Shown here: positions 8,781 through 17,304 of the stretch, piece by piece
How the letters are laid out: every line of letters starts with the position of its first letter
How positions within the stretch are numbered: the stretch's first letter is position 1
Position numbers and translations under genes: made by a program
The notes under the pieces: generated by a model
Databases searched by the model: none
What the model saw: the letters and a program-made list of their open reading frames with translations, nothing else
What the model was told of the DNA's origin: nothing
Source of the DNA: Kistimonas asteriae
Lineage (GTDB): Bacteria; Pseudomonadota; Gammaproteobacteria; Pseudomonadales; Endozoicomonadaceae
Direction: 5' to 3'
Assembly (NCBI RefSeq): GCF_018263925.1
Contig: NZ_JAEVHF010000017.1
Location: 1 to 64,000 of the forward strand
Length of the DNA: 64,000 nucleotides

Positions 8781-8795
8781 TGCATCAATGATGCA
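8781..8795. promoter_or_regulatory. 15-bp perfect palindrome upstream of the nrf operon
   Basis: TGCATCA-A-TGATGCA lies about 85 bp upstream of the predicted quinol dehydrogenase start. Two TGCA(T/C) cores are 11 bp apart, the same core spacing as in NsrR boxes, although the flanks match poorly (about 11 of 22 positions). It may be an operator for this operon; the regulator is not certain. Confidence 0.35.
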
Positions 8796-8883
8796 CTGGA
8801 GTCTTGTATTTCTTATCGTGATTCCGCAAACAATCATTTGATCGAAGTAGCAGTGATCGAACTTAAACGACGTATATCGTACG

Positions 8884-9543
8884 TTAATCCAATCGTGACA
8901 GGATAATTACATCATTACTGCTGCACGCCATGGCACAGTCATAGGTTGAAGCCAGCCACTGGAATGTTTCTTCAGAATAAAAACAGATATGGGTTGGATC
9001 CCGAATATAGTGCCAACGGGCAAAGGCCTGGCGATCCTGTACCCGCTTGGTCATAAGACCAAGACAGCCACCCGGCCTGAGCAGTCCCAACAACTGCTTT
9101 AATACCGTACCAGGACAGGCCAGGTGCTCTATCACTTCCGTTGCCGTCACAAAATCATACGTTTGCTTCAGCACTTGGGGATCATCTGCGTAATAGATAT
9201 CGTAAACAGCCATCCTGTGACCCGCTTCACTGAACATGGCAGCAAGCGCAGGACCGGGGCCACAACCGAAATCCAGCCCTTCTCCCTGGCTCACACCCTG
9301 CTGGCCCAGATGCTCAATGACAGGGTCAAACACCCGGGAAAGAAAGCGACGGTATCCGGCATCATCGACGCAGTTATCATGCTGGTCGTAGACCGCTTTT
9401 TCCGCATCGTTGGATAAATGATAAGAAGACGGCACAAATACCAACTGGCAGTTATTGCACTGAAGGTAATCCCGCACCTTGTCCCGATGGTAATGGCGCG
9501 TATCAAAACTGCCACAGAGCGGGCATATGTCGTCAGTCAGCAT
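8884..9543 (-). CDS. Class I SAM-dependent methyltransferase with N-terminal zinc ribbon
   Basis: The 219 residues begin with a four-cysteine ribbon (CPLCG...CNNCQLVF, about residues 7-36), followed by a Rossmann methyltransferase domain. Motif I is LDFGCGPGPAL (about 90-100), an acidic strand-2 end is at AVYDIYY, and a motif IV-like ATEVIEHL follows. The layout matches the widespread methyltransferases with a leading zinc-binding segment; the substrate cannot be told. Lies 18 bp upstream of the pckA terminator hairpin in a same-strand arrangement but probably has its own transcript. The 140 bp between it and the nrf operon hold the palindrome listed separately. Confidence 0.85.
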   Translation of the reverse strand: MLTDDICPLCGSFDTRHYHRDKVRDYLQCNNCQLVFVPSSYHLSNDAEKAVYDQHDNCVDDAGYRRFLSRVFDPVIEHLGQQGVSQGEGLDFGCGPGPALAAMFSEAGHRMAVYDIYYADDPQVLKQTYDFVTATEVIEHLACPGTVLKQLLGLLRPGGCLGLMTKRVQDRQAFARWHYIRDPTHICFYSEETFQWLASTYDCAMACSSNDVIILSRLD

Positions 9544-9560
9544 GAAGTATCGAATGTCCC

Positions 9561-9591
9561 GAAAACAAAGAACGCGGCTTATGCCGCGTTC
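9561..9591 (-). terminator. Rho-independent terminator of pckA
   Basis: A perfect 9-bp stem (GAACGCGGC/GCCGCGTTC) with an ATAA loop, followed on the minus strand by TTTGTTTTC. It begins 24 bp past the pckA stop. Confidence 0.85.
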
Positions 9592-9615
9592 AGAGTGTAC
9601 CGGAAAATCGGTGAT

Positions 9616-11229
9616 TTACAGCTGGGGACCCGCCGCAACTAGTGCCTTGCCAGCGTCATTATCGGTGTATTGTGCGAAGTTCTTCACAAAACGCGCCGCC
9701 AAATCCTGCGCACGACGCACCCAGATCTCGGGCTCATCATACGTATTACGGGGATCAAGGATGGACACATCATCAACACCCGGTACTGCCACCGGCACTT
9801 CCAGGTTGAAGTACGGCAACATCACGGTATCCGCCTCATCAATGGAACCGTTCAGGATCGCATCAATGATGGCACGGGTCGCCTTGATGGAAATGCGCTT
9901 GCCAGTACCATTCCAGCCGGTGTTAACCAGATAAGCTGTCGCACCGGATGCCTGCATCCGCTTGACCAGCGTCTGAGCGTATTGCGTCGGGTGCAGCATC
10001 AGGAAGGCTGCACCAAAGGCTGCAGAAAAAGTCGGTGTCGGTTCAGTGATGCCACGCTCCGTCCCTGCCAGCTTAGAGGTATAACCTGACAGGAAGTGGT
10101 ACTGGGTCTGCTCGGGTGTCAGCTTGGAAACCGGTGGTAATACACCAAACGCGTCTGCGGTCAGGAAAATAACCCGTGTCGCATGACCACCGCGGGACAC
10201 CGGCTTGACGATGTTATCGATATGGTAGATCGGGTAAGAAACCCGGGTATTCTCTGTTTTGCTGCCATCGTCGTAATCAATTCGACCTTCGGCATCAACA
10301 GCAACATTTTCCAGCAGTGCATCACGGCGGATGGCATTGAAAATATCCGGCTCATTCTCCTGGCTCAGATTGATGCACTTGGCATAGCATCCACCTTCAA
10401 AGTTGAACACGCCGTCATCATCCCAGCCGTGCTCATCATCGCCGATCAATTCCCGGTTCGGATCAGTCGACAACGTCGTCTTACCGGTACCCGACAGACC
10501 AAAGAAAACCGCGACATCGTCATCTTTACCGATGTTGGCAGAGCAATGCATGGAAGCAATGCCTTTCAGCGGCAGCAGGTAGTTCATAACGGAGAACAAC
10601 CCTTTCTTCATTTCACCGCCATACCAGGTGCCGCCAATCAGCTGTATGCGCTCGGTCAGGTTAAACGCGACAAAGTTCTCGGAATTCAGCCCCTGCGCCT
10701 GCCAGTCCGGATTGGTGGTCTTGGCGCCGTTCATGACAATGAAGTCAGGCTCAAAGGTCGCCAGGTCTTCAGCAGAAGGTCGAATGAACATGTTCGTAAC
10801 AAAGTGCGCCTGCCAGGCCACTTCGGTGATGAAGCGCACACAGAGACGGGTATCCGGATTAGCGCCACAATAGGCATCGACAACAAACAGACGCTTGCCA
10901 GATAACTGGCGTGTGACCACGCCTTTCAGATCATTCCAGACGGATTGATCGATAGGCTTATTATCATTACGTCCCTGGTCAGCCCACCAGAGCGTATCCC
11001 GGGTCGTATCATCGCGGACAATGTACTTATCTTTCGGCGAACGGCCGGTGAAGATACCGGTATCCACTGTCACCGCGCCGGATTCAGTGACCACACCGCG
11101 CTCATAACCGTTCAGGTCGCCACGGGTTTCTTCTTCGTAAAGCAGCTCGTAGGAAGGATTTCGCAGGATGTCGACGGCGCCGGTAATGCCGTAGGGGGTC
11201 AGGTCAAGGGTATCAGTCTTGGCACTCAC
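9616..11229 (-). CDS. pckA: Phosphoenolpyruvate carboxykinase (ATP)
   Basis: Catalyses oxaloacetate + ATP to PEP + CO2 + ADP, the first committed step of gluconeogenesis. The 537 residues match the ATP-dependent family length. The P-loop [11 protein letters not shown] (about 246-256) and metal/substrate motif LIGDDEHGW follow each other as expected. Other conserved blocks are RSPKDKY near the N-terminus, FFLSGYTSK-like [14 protein letters not shown], and NTGWNGTG. The start is GTG at 11229; no in-frame ATG lies nearby and the downstream N-terminus fits the family. It is monocistronic: a strong terminator follows and a 274-bp gap precedes. That gap (11230-11503) shows no gene. Confidence 0.97.
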   Translation of the reverse strand: MSAKTDTLDLTPYGITGAVDILRNPSYELLYEEETRGDLNGYERGVVTESGAVTVDTGIFTGRSPKDKYIVRDDTTRDTLWWADQGRNDNKPIDQSVWNDLKGVVTRQLSGKRLFVVDAYCGANPDTRLCVRFITEVAWQAHFVTNMFIRPSAEDLATFEPDFIVMNGAKTTNPDWQAQGLNSENFVAFNLTERIQLIGGTWYGGEMKKGLFSVMNYLLPLKGIASMHCSANIGKDDDVAVFFGLSGTGKTTLSTDPNRELIGDDEHGWDDDGVFNFEGGCYAKCINLSQENEPDIFNAIRRDALLENVAVDAEGRIDYDDGSKTENTRVSYPIYHIDNIVKPVSRGGHATRVIFLTADAFGVLPPVSKLTPEQTQYHFLSGYTSKLAGTERGITEPTPTFSAAFGAAFLMLHPTQYAQTLVKRMQASGATAYLVNTGWNGTGKRISIKATRAIIDAILNGSIDEADTVMLPYFNLEVPVAVPGVDDVSILDPRNTYDEPEIWVRRAQDLAARFVKNFAQYTDNDAGKALVAAGPQL

Positions 11230-11503
11230 GTTTTTTGTCTCTCACTTCTGGCGTTTATCCAGGTGCTGAAGGCCGCCCCGTCCAATGGGTTTATGTTCGG
11301 AGCCAGCTGTTTTCCCTGACAGTTGAATTCATTGGTATCAGGGCCTTCATCCAGGCACTCATCCTTCGAGGCTGAATTGACGATACGGAGGGGCATTTTC
11401 CCTGAAGATGGGATCAATTACCACACCATGATACGTATATTTACCAATTCTAACGCTCTATAACGGGCCTGGTAATGATTAGAGTCACCAGAGCCCATAA
11501 GGT

Positions 11504-13045
11504 TCACTCGTTTCCCATGGGAACCAGGTGACTGGGCGCCACCAGGCTTCTCAGCGGTTGCCGTCGATTGACCGCCCTGAGTATCTGTTGCCACTGGCTA
11601 CGCGAAAAGCTGTGGACCCCCCGCAGGCGTACCCCTTCATTGACAGGGGTTTCATGGGCCGACAGACGTTCGTGAATAACTGCTGAATTCTTGTACCGGC
11701 AGGCAACACAGCACACGCTCGATGCAACCTGTATCTGCCGAGCGCCCTGATCCAGTCGCAGATCCCGTGCCAGTCGGCGCACATAATCCGCCAGCCGGTG
11801 GCAACTGCCCGCCCGGGAACAGTGAACCCCGCTGCAGACCACGATCTGATGCCTGCCCCCATGCTCCGGCCGGTGCCGCTTGGTAGGCCCTGGCTCAGGC
11901 AGCGACGTTGCCACATGGCTTTCAGGGATTCTGCAGATCACCATGCTCACCGAGGGGCCATCTGTCTGCAGGCAAAAATTGGATTCCGGCACCAGGGCTG
12001 TCGTAGCACCACTGCAGTGACGAGCTGCCGCATCAGCCACGGAAAAACGACCGTTCTCCCACAAACGCTTCATCAGAGCAACCGGCCGCTCAGGAGCAGC
12101 TCCCAATAATTCTTCAATACGGTACGTCAGCAGGGGAATGTCATGAATGATCCCGAAATCATTCAGGGCAGGATGATGCCGCTGCAGGTCCAGCCCCGCC
12201 ATATAACGCACACTGTCAATCGACAAGCCGTTGTCATCCAGAAATTGCACCAGCCCCTGCCCGACCACTTCCAGCGGGGTATCACGATGACAGTAAACGC
12301 CCACAACCAGACTTTTGGGTCGCCAGATAAGGGTCTTGTCGCTGTACAGGGCCAGTTTTTCGCTGATACCAAGCTGGTCCGACACCAGCACCAATGCGTC
12401 ATAAGCATCTGGATTTATGGTATCCAGGGAGCAATGCTGAACCACACCTGACCCTGCCGCCCCCAGCGGCCAAATCGGCCTGGCGCCAGAAGACTGCACC
12501 CAAGCCACCGGCCGCTTCTGAAACAGCGCTGTCGCGACACGCTGGAGCGCGGCACTCGATGCAGGTTCAAGTGTCCAGCCATGACGCAGCCCCAGCGATA
12601 ACAGACATTGCCGTGTCTCATCCTGTGAGCCGGGGAACGATAGCACGGGCTGCAGCCCCAGCAACCAGGCGACCTGCTCCGTTAACTGGTGCAGCCGCCC
12701 GGCCTCATGTTCACCATATACCGGCAAGCAGATACCGGCCGAAGTATCCACCGCTATCACTAAAACCCGGTGCTGGTTTCCATTCAACGGGAACCCGCCG
12801 ACCAACTGCCACCCGCTTTGTCCGGGTCGCAGAAAGACAATATGGCATTCGTAATGATCCAGATGGGTGTTAAGGACATCCTGAACAGAATGTTGAAAGG
12901 AACAGACAAAATCAGGCAGGGCCGCGCGGACATCAGCCCCCACAAACAGGTCCACCTGATCCAGGTGGCGCTCCAGCTCTACCGCTCGCATGGCCCCCTG
13001 AGTATCGGTAGCATACAACGCGAAACGCCCGCTTACTGCGCCCAT
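11504..13045 (-). CDS. CbiG-like protein fused to a thioredoxin-like [2Fe-2S] ferredoxin domain
   Basis: 513 residues. The centre (about 95-320) resembles cobalt-precorrin-5A hydrolase CbiG: a degenerate equivalent of the CbiG glycine/histidine segment at LPVYGEHEAGR, and a clear CbiG C-terminal-like module around PKSLVVGVYCHRDTP. The C-terminal part (about 395-470) looks like a thioredoxin-like ferredoxin, with cysteine pairs in VCSGVHCSRAGSC and VCCVACR. No other cobalamin biosynthesis gene is nearby, so classical corrin-ring synthesis is doubtful; the substrate and redox role are unknown. GGGGG precedes the ATG. The neighbour upstream is a TonB-family gene, consistent with metal or cobamide uptake but not proof of it. 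Domain assignment is by eye and needs a profile search. Confidence 0.65.
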   Translation of the reverse strand: MGAVSGRFALYATDTQGAMRAVELERHLDQVDLFVGADVRAALPDFVCSFQHSVQDVLNTHLDHYECHIVFLRPGQSGWQLVGGFPLNGNQHRVLVIAVDTSAGICLPVYGEHEAGRLHQLTEQVAWLLGLQPVLSFPGSQDETRQCLLSLGLRHGWTLEPASSAALQRVATALFQKRPVAWVQSSGARPIWPLGAAGSGVVQHCSLDTINPDAYDALVLVSDQLGISEKLALYSDKTLIWRPKSLVVGVYCHRDTPLEVVGQGLVQFLDDNGLSIDSVRYMAGLDLQRHHPALNDFGIIHDIPLLTYRIEELLGAAPERPVALMKRLWENGRFSVADAAARHCSGATTALVPESNFCLQTDGPSVSMVICRIPESHVATSLPEPGPTKRHRPEHGGRHQIVVCSGVHCSRAGSCHRLADYVRRLARDLRLDQGARQIQVASSVCCVACRYKNSAVIHERLSAHETPVNEGVRLRGVHSFSRSQWQQILRAVNRRQPLRSLVAPSHLVPMGNE

Positions 13046-13245
13046 TCAAAACCCCCGGCTGAAGTGATGGGATTACCGCAAGCATTCAGCAGGCATCAGG
13101 CTCCTGATATCGCGATAATCATGGCAGCATCAAAGATAGCCAACCCACCCAACTTGCCAGGGCTTTTTGATAATCGGGAGGACTGTGTGAATAAATGGTT
13201 GGTTACGCAACAGCGCTATAACACGTAAGGAGTGCCCAAAATGGA

Positions 13246-14016
13246 TTATGCATCCAGCCTGAAAACAACCGGCACCCGTACACGGCTCGACAGTGCTACA
13301 CCATCACGCACCAGCGGCCGGAAAGACCACCGGCGCACGGCTTTTTCCGCAGCACGATCCAGCAGGCTGAAACCGGAAGAATCCACCAGGGTTACCGATT
13401 CAATCTGCCCCCGCTTATCCAGAAAAACTTCCAGCAGTACTGTGCCCTGCTGTCCGCGCTTACGCGCCATGTACGGATAGGCCGGTTTGCGTTGGGCACC
13501 ATTAAACAGTGGTTCCGTCACCAGGGGACGTTGATCCGTCAAACCGGCCACATCAGCGGTACGGCTCATATCCTGGGCAGTATTCCCCTTTGAAGGTTCC
13601 GTAACAGGCTGTTGGGGTTCGACGGTTTCCTTTTTGGCGACCGTTTGTTCGGGTGGCAATATTGCCGGTTTCTTCTCAAGCTCCGGAGGCTTGGGTTTCC
13701 TGACCGGTTTGGGGCGATCGTCTTCGGCTTTTACAACCGTTTTATTGGGAGAGATACCGCGGGTCGTTACGACAGACTCTGGCTTTTTTTCCGCTTCTGG
13801 TTCTGGCTCATCCGCGGGTTTGTTTTGCTCAGCCGTCACCGGTTCAGCCTTCGGTTTTGATGGGCTAGTCAGGGTGACTTTCACCTGCAGGGTCTGCCCG
13901 CCCTGGGGCAACGCCAGCATATCCAGACGGGTTTCAGGCTTTCCAACAAAGCCGACAATCGCGGCATGGATGACCAGCGAAATCACGATCGTCACCAGAA
14001 TGTCAGAATGCTTCAT
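13246..14016 (-). CDS. tonB: TonB-family energy transducer
   Basis: Couples the proton-motive force to outer-membrane receptors. The 256 residues show an N-terminal signal anchor (about 5-25, SDILVTIVISLVIHAAIVGF). A long Pro/Lys/Glu-rich periplasmic spacer follows (about 50-160, with KPVRKPKPPELEKKP). The C-terminal TonB domain (about 175-256) carries YPYMARKRGQQGTVLLEVF and the closing AVRRWSFRP. No exbB or exbD gene is adjacent, so those partners must be elsewhere. It is divergent from ackA. The shared 295-bp gap contains an ackA promoter candidate but no Fur box that I could identify. Confidence 0.9.
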   Translation of the reverse strand: MKHSDILVTIVISLVIHAAIVGFVGKPETRLDMLALPQGGQTLQVKVTLTSPSKPKAEPVTAEQNKPADEPEPEAEKKPESVVTTRGISPNKTVVKAEDDRPKPVRKPKPPELEKKPAILPPEQTVAKKETVEPQQPVTEPSKGNTAQDMSRTADVAGLTDQRPLVTEPLFNGAQRKPAYPYMARKRGQQGTVLLEVFLDKRGQIESVTLVDSSGFSLLDRAAEKAVRRWSFRPLVRDGVALSSRVRVPVVFRLDA

Positions 14017-14226
14017 CAGACAGGCACACTCACCATTAGCAAAGACCCGACAGGCACAACGGCAACTTCTCAGGCATAAGGGGGTCTAATCATACGGCAT
14101 AGGCCTGCAAACGCTAATCCGTACTGGACGAAGGGCCACGCGGGGCATATCAGGCATATTACCTGACAAAAAACCGGGTTATTTCCCGCTCCCGCACATA
14201 TACGGATTGACCCAACTAAACTGCAA

Positions 14227-14254
14227 TTGATACTTTGCGCCCGTTTTTTATATC
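14227..14254 (+). promoter_or_regulatory. Predicted ackA promoter
   Basis: TTGATA (14227-14232) and TATATC (14249-14254) are 16 bp apart, and the start codon is 57 bp downstream. Read by eye only. Confidence 0.4.
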
Positions 14255-14311
14255 GGCCTCATCCTGTTGAGCCCGGTTTTACCGAGTTAAACCAGTCTAA
14301 ACGGAAGCCCC

Positions 14312-15499
14312 ATGACCCAAGAAAACATCCTGATCATCAACTGCGGCAGCTCTTCACTGAAGTTTGCAGTGATCAACCCCCAGGACGGTGACGAGAAAAT
14401 CAGCGGTGTTGCTGAGCGTCTGTCCACTCCGGAAGCATTTGTCCGCTGGAAATTCCAGGGCAACAAAGACAAGGCTGAAATGCCGGCAGCCGGCCATTTC
14501 GAAGTCTTTGGCAAACTGCTGGACGTCCTGAAAGAGACCAACCTGTTCGACACCATCGGCGGCATCGGCCACCGTGTGGTTCACGGTGGTGAAACCTTCA
14601 AAGAGTCCTGCATCATTACTGACGACGTGGTTCAGGGCATCGAAGACTGCATCCACCTGGCACCGCTGCACAACCCGGCTCACCTGGTCGGCATCCGCGC
14701 TGCCATCGAATACTTCCCCGGCCTGAAGCAGGCTACCGTATTCGACACCGCTTTCCACCAGACCATGCCTGAGCGCGCCTACATCTACGCCGTACCTTAC
14801 GAGTACTACGAAGAACAGCGCCTGCGTCGCTACGGCATGCACGGCACCAGCTACCGTTATGTCAGCGCCAAGGCGGCTGAAATGCTGGGTCTGGAACTGA
14901 ACAACAGCGCCATCCTGGTGGCTCACCTGGGTAACGGCGCCAGCGCTGCGGCAGTCCTGAACGGTGAATCCGTTGACACCACCATGGGCCTGACCCCGCT
15001 GGAAGGCCTGGTCATGGGCACCCGTTCCGGCAGCCTGGATCCGAACGTATTCAGCTTCCTGAACAAGACCTACGGTTACACCCTGGAAGAGATCACCGAC
15101 ATTCTGAACAAGAAGTCCGGCCTCCTGGGTATTTCCGGTCTGAGCAACGACTGCCGCGCCATCGAAGAAGCGGCTGCCGAAGGCAACCGTCGTGCACAGC
15201 TGGCACTGGACGTATTCTGCTACGTTCTGGCCAAGCAGCTGGCCGGTCTGGCTGTTGCCCTGGGTCGCATCGACGCACTGGCCTTCACCGGCGGTATCGG
15301 CGAAAACTCCGACCTGATCCGTAAGAAGGTTCTGGAGCTGATGGGCGTATTCGGCTTCGACATGAGCGACGAACTGAACGAGAAGTTCCGTTTCGGCAAC
15401 GAAGGCGTTATCACCAACGAAGGCAGCACTGTTGCCATGGTGGTTGCGACCAACGAAGAGCTGATGATCGCTCAGGATACTGCCGCCCTGATCGGCTAA
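14312..15499 (+). CDS. ackA: Acetate kinase
   Basis: Interconverts acetate + ATP and acetyl phosphate + ADP; cytosolic. The 395 residues are the normal length. Motifs seen are NCGSSSLKFAV at the N-terminus, GHRVVHGGE, the catalytic MHGTSYRYV region, HLGNGASAAAV, TMGLTPLEGLVMGTRSG and AFTGGIGENS. GGAAG precedes the ATG. Codon choice is strongly biased (CTG, GGT, GAA, AAC), as in highly expressed genes, which keeps a long antisense frame open. The usual partner pta is not adjacent. A strong terminator follows directly, so the gene is probably transcribed alone. Confidence 0.97.
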   Translation: MTQENILIINCGSSSLKFAVINPQDGDEKISGVAERLSTPEAFVRWKFQGNKDKAEMPAAGHFEVFGKLLDVLKETNLFDTIGGIGHRVVHGGETFKESCIITDDVVQGIEDCIHLAPLHNPAHLVGIRAAIEYFPGLKQATVFDTAFHQTMPERAYIYAVPYEYYEEQRLRRYGMHGTSYRYVSAKAAEMLGLELNNSAILVAHLGNGASAAAVLNGESVDTTMGLTPLEGLVMGTRSGSLDPNVFSFLNKTYGYTLEEITDILNKKSGLLGISGLSNDCRAIEEAAAEGNRRAQLALDVFCYVLAKQLAGLAVALGRIDALAFTGGIGENSDLIRKKVLELMGVFGFDMSDELNEKFRFGNEGVITNEGSTVAMVVATNEELMIAQDTAALIG

Positions 15500-15507
15500 T
15501 CCTGCAA

Positions 15508-15540
15508 AGCCTGCAGCTCCGGCTGCAGGCTTTCTGTTTA
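15508..15540 (+). terminator. Rho-independent terminator of ackA
   Basis: A perfect 10-bp stem (AGCCTGCAGC/GCTGCAGGCT) with a 4-nt loop, followed by TTCTGTTTA, starting 8 bp after the ackA stop. Confidence 0.85.
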
Positions 15541-15644
15541 TTTGGTGTGTTAGCCCTTTTTTCCCTGCCTTTTTCCTGTTCCCGAACGGCAAAGTTCGCT
15601 AGCATGGAAACCCTCTCCTGCCATAAATAGCCTAAGGTTATCTG

Positions 15645-16157
15645 ATGACAATTTCTGACCAGAAAGCGGTACTGATCCACTACACCCTGAAAAATGATCA
15701 AGGCGAAGTCCTGGACAGCTCCGCAGGTCATCCTCCCCTGGCCTACCTGCATGGCGCTGGCAATATCATTGAAGGCCTCGAAAACGCCCTGGTCGGCAAA
15801 CAGGCCGGTGACAAGCTTCAGGTAACCGTTGAACCCGCTGAAGCTTACGGCGAATACGATGAAAACCTGGTGCAGGAAGTCCCCATGGAGTCTTTTGCCG
15901 GTATTGAAACCATTGAGCCCGGCATGCAGTTCCACGCGGAAGGCCCCTTTGGTCCTCAGATCGTGACCGTCACTGCTGTGACAGAAGAGACCGTTGTCGT
16001 TGATGCCAACGCACCGCTGGCCGGTGAAACCCTGCACTTTGATGTGGAAGTCGTGGAAGTCCGCGATGCCACCAAGGATGAACTGGAACACGGCCACATC
16101 CACGGCGAAGGCTGCGACCACGGCCAGGAAGAAGAAGCGCACGCGCACGAAGAGTAA
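15645..16157 (+). CDS. slyD: FKBP-type peptidyl-prolyl isomerase, SlyD type
   Basis: Cytosolic prolyl isomerase and chaperone that also handles nickel. The 170 residues have the split FKBP domain (VLIHYTLKNDQG..., PLAYLHGAGNIIEGLE) interrupted at about 72-125 by the insert-in-flap chaperone domain. A His/Cys-containing tail (HGHIHGEGCDHGQ...) follows about residue 146. That tail is shorter and less Cys-rich than in E. coli SlyD, so metal capacity may be reduced. AAGG lies 8 nt before the ATG at 15645. A hairpin terminator follows the stop, so the unit is monocistronic. Confidence 0.93.
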   Translation: MTISDQKAVLIHYTLKNDQGEVLDSSAGHPPLAYLHGAGNIIEGLENALVGKQAGDKLQVTVEPAEAYGEYDENLVQEVPMESFAGIETIEPGMQFHAEGPFGPQIVTVTAVTEETVVVDANAPLAGETLHFDVEVVEVRDATKDELEHGHIHGEGCDHGQEEEAHAHEE

Positions 16158-16166
16158 AAGCCTCTG

Positions 16167-16197
16167 GGTCGGGTGCTATGCCCGACCTATTCCTTTT
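16167..16197 (+). terminator. Rho-independent terminator of slyD
   Basis: A 7-bp perfect stem (GGTCGGG/CCCGACC) with a 7-nt loop followed by TATTCCTTTT, 9 bp after the stop. Confidence 0.75.
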
Positions 16198-16285
16198 AAG
16201 TCGACCTCCCTTTCCCTCCTGAAACTCTCCCTCCTTTTTTCTGTCTAAACTGCATGCGCTGATGAAAAGAACGCAGTTGGCGTCA

Positions 16286-16299
16286 TCCGGTTCGCCGGA
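16286..16299 (+). other. UUCG-tetraloop hairpin in the leader of the SMR exporter gene
   Basis: TCCGG-TTCG-CCGGA forms a very stable small hairpin 30 nt upstream of the start codon. No T-run follows, so it is not a plain terminator. It may affect translation or be neutral. Confidence 0.3.
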
Positions 16300-16329
16300 A
16301 GGCTCAGAGTGGAATAAAGGGTAGCTGAC

Positions 16330-16659
16330 GTGAAGTACTGGTTATATATCGCCATTGCTGGCGTGTTTGAATGCGTATGGGCTGTGGGCCTGAAATATAC
16401 CGAAGGATTTACCCGGTTACTGCCCACTGCCGGTACCGTGGCAGCCATCGTTATCAGTTTCTACTTCATGGCACTGGCCCTGCAGAAACTGCCCATGGGA
16501 ACCGCCTACGCGGTCTGGACGGGCATTGGCGCCGTTGGCGTCGCCACTTTTGGCATGCTCTTTCTGGGCGAATCCCGGGATATCCTGCGAATTTTCTGCA
16601 TTCTTTTGATTGTCGCCGGGATTATCGGCTTAAAGCTGGTTTCAGCATCTCCCGAATAA
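16330..16659 (+). CDS. sugE: Small multidrug resistance exporter, SugE/Gdx (guanidinium) subfamily
   Basis: Four-helix inner-membrane exporter that works as an antiparallel dimer in proton antiport. The 109 residues keep the essential membrane Glu14 (GVFECVWAVGLKY). They also carry the SugE/Gdx hallmark WAVGLKYTEGF and the block PMGTAYAVWTGIGAVG, which is closer to E. coli SugE than to EmrE. Known Gdx proteins export guanidinium rather than drugs, so that is the likely substrate. The start is GTG. I could not match the leader to a guanidine riboswitch. Confidence 0.9.
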   Translation: MKYWLYIAIAGVFECVWAVGLKYTEGFTRLLPTAGTVAAIVISFYFMALALQKLPMGTAYAVWTGIGAVGVATFGMLFLGESRDILRIFCILLIVAGIIGLKLVSASPE

Positions 16660-16705
16660 TATTCCCTACAATCCTTGTGACTTTGTATAAGTATGGAATC
16701 GACGC

Positions 16706-17275
16706 ATGTCTGGCACATCAGAACAAGTTGCCATGGCCAAAAGATTAGCCTCACGCTACAAAGATATCGCTGTGGCTCTATACGTGGATGAGTTATGGTG
16801 TGAGATTCGTAACGATCCGGATGCTGCACTGGTGGACATTCGAATCAAAGGTTCGGAAACCTTTATCCACAAATCCCGCAATCGCTTCTTCCCAACTACC
16901 TCTCCACAGCAGAAACACCTCTGGCATCAGCTGGCTACAGACTCAAATTTGATGCTCACTTTAGGCAGGGGCTGGCAAGCAAGCGATAGACGTGAAAAGC
17001 TTCCTGCAGAGAACCTGGATCATAATCAAATGCTAGCTCCGAGCTGGATCAGGGAAAGTGATATCATCGGATACACCAACCAACAAGCCATTTTACTCGA
17101 TGAGCAGAATCCACTGGCTACTCATCTATTCTTGAGCGATGAGGGTATACCTTCCATATACTACAAACACTGCCATGCTTCAGTAGATCATTCAGTACTA
17201 AGCAACATAGGATGGAAAATACATTGGGGCTGGGACCAGCTTTTTTTCGGCAACGTACCCAACGAATACCTATAG
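16706..17275 (+). CDS. Hypothetical protein
   Basis: 189 residues, not recognised. No signal peptide or membrane helix is visible. The N-terminal 40 residues look helical and amphipathic (MAKRLASRYKDIAVALYV). The rest is mixed alpha/beta with many aromatics, ending GWKIHWGWDQLFFG. The ATG at 16706 has GGAA 7-8 nt upstream. It lies 46 bp after sugE in the same direction, perhaps cotranscribed, and converges with a Bcr/CflA-type exporter gene. Coding status is supported by length and lack of a better competing frame. Confidence 0.6.
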   Translation: MSGTSEQVAMAKRLASRYKDIAVALYVDELWCEIRNDPDAALVDIRIKGSETFIHKSRNRFFPTTSPQQKHLWHQLATDSNLMLTLGRGWQASDRREKLPAENLDHNQMLAPSWIRESDIIGYTNQQAILLDEQNPLATHLFLSDEGIPSIYYKHCHASVDHSVLSNIGWKIHWGWDQLFFGNVPNEYL

Positions 17276-17304
17276 CCTCATCCGTTTCAGCACCTCATAT
17301 ATCA

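Noticed and set aside
13046-13245. Cobalamin riboswitch before the CbiG-like gene
   Set aside because: A short CAGGAGCCTGATGCCTGC-like string recalls the B12 box, but the other conserved elements and the roughly 200-nt structure are not there.
14354-15592. 412-codon frame antisense to ackA
   Set aside because: It mirrors a clear acetate kinase gene with strong codon bias. Such bias keeps the opposite frame open, and the translation matches no family.
15411-16148. 245-codon frame antisense to slyD
   Set aside because: Complement of a clear SlyD gene; no ribosome-binding site or family resemblance.
16198-16329. Guanidine-II riboswitch before the SugE-type gene
   Set aside because: The two hairpins with ACGR loops required for that class are absent.
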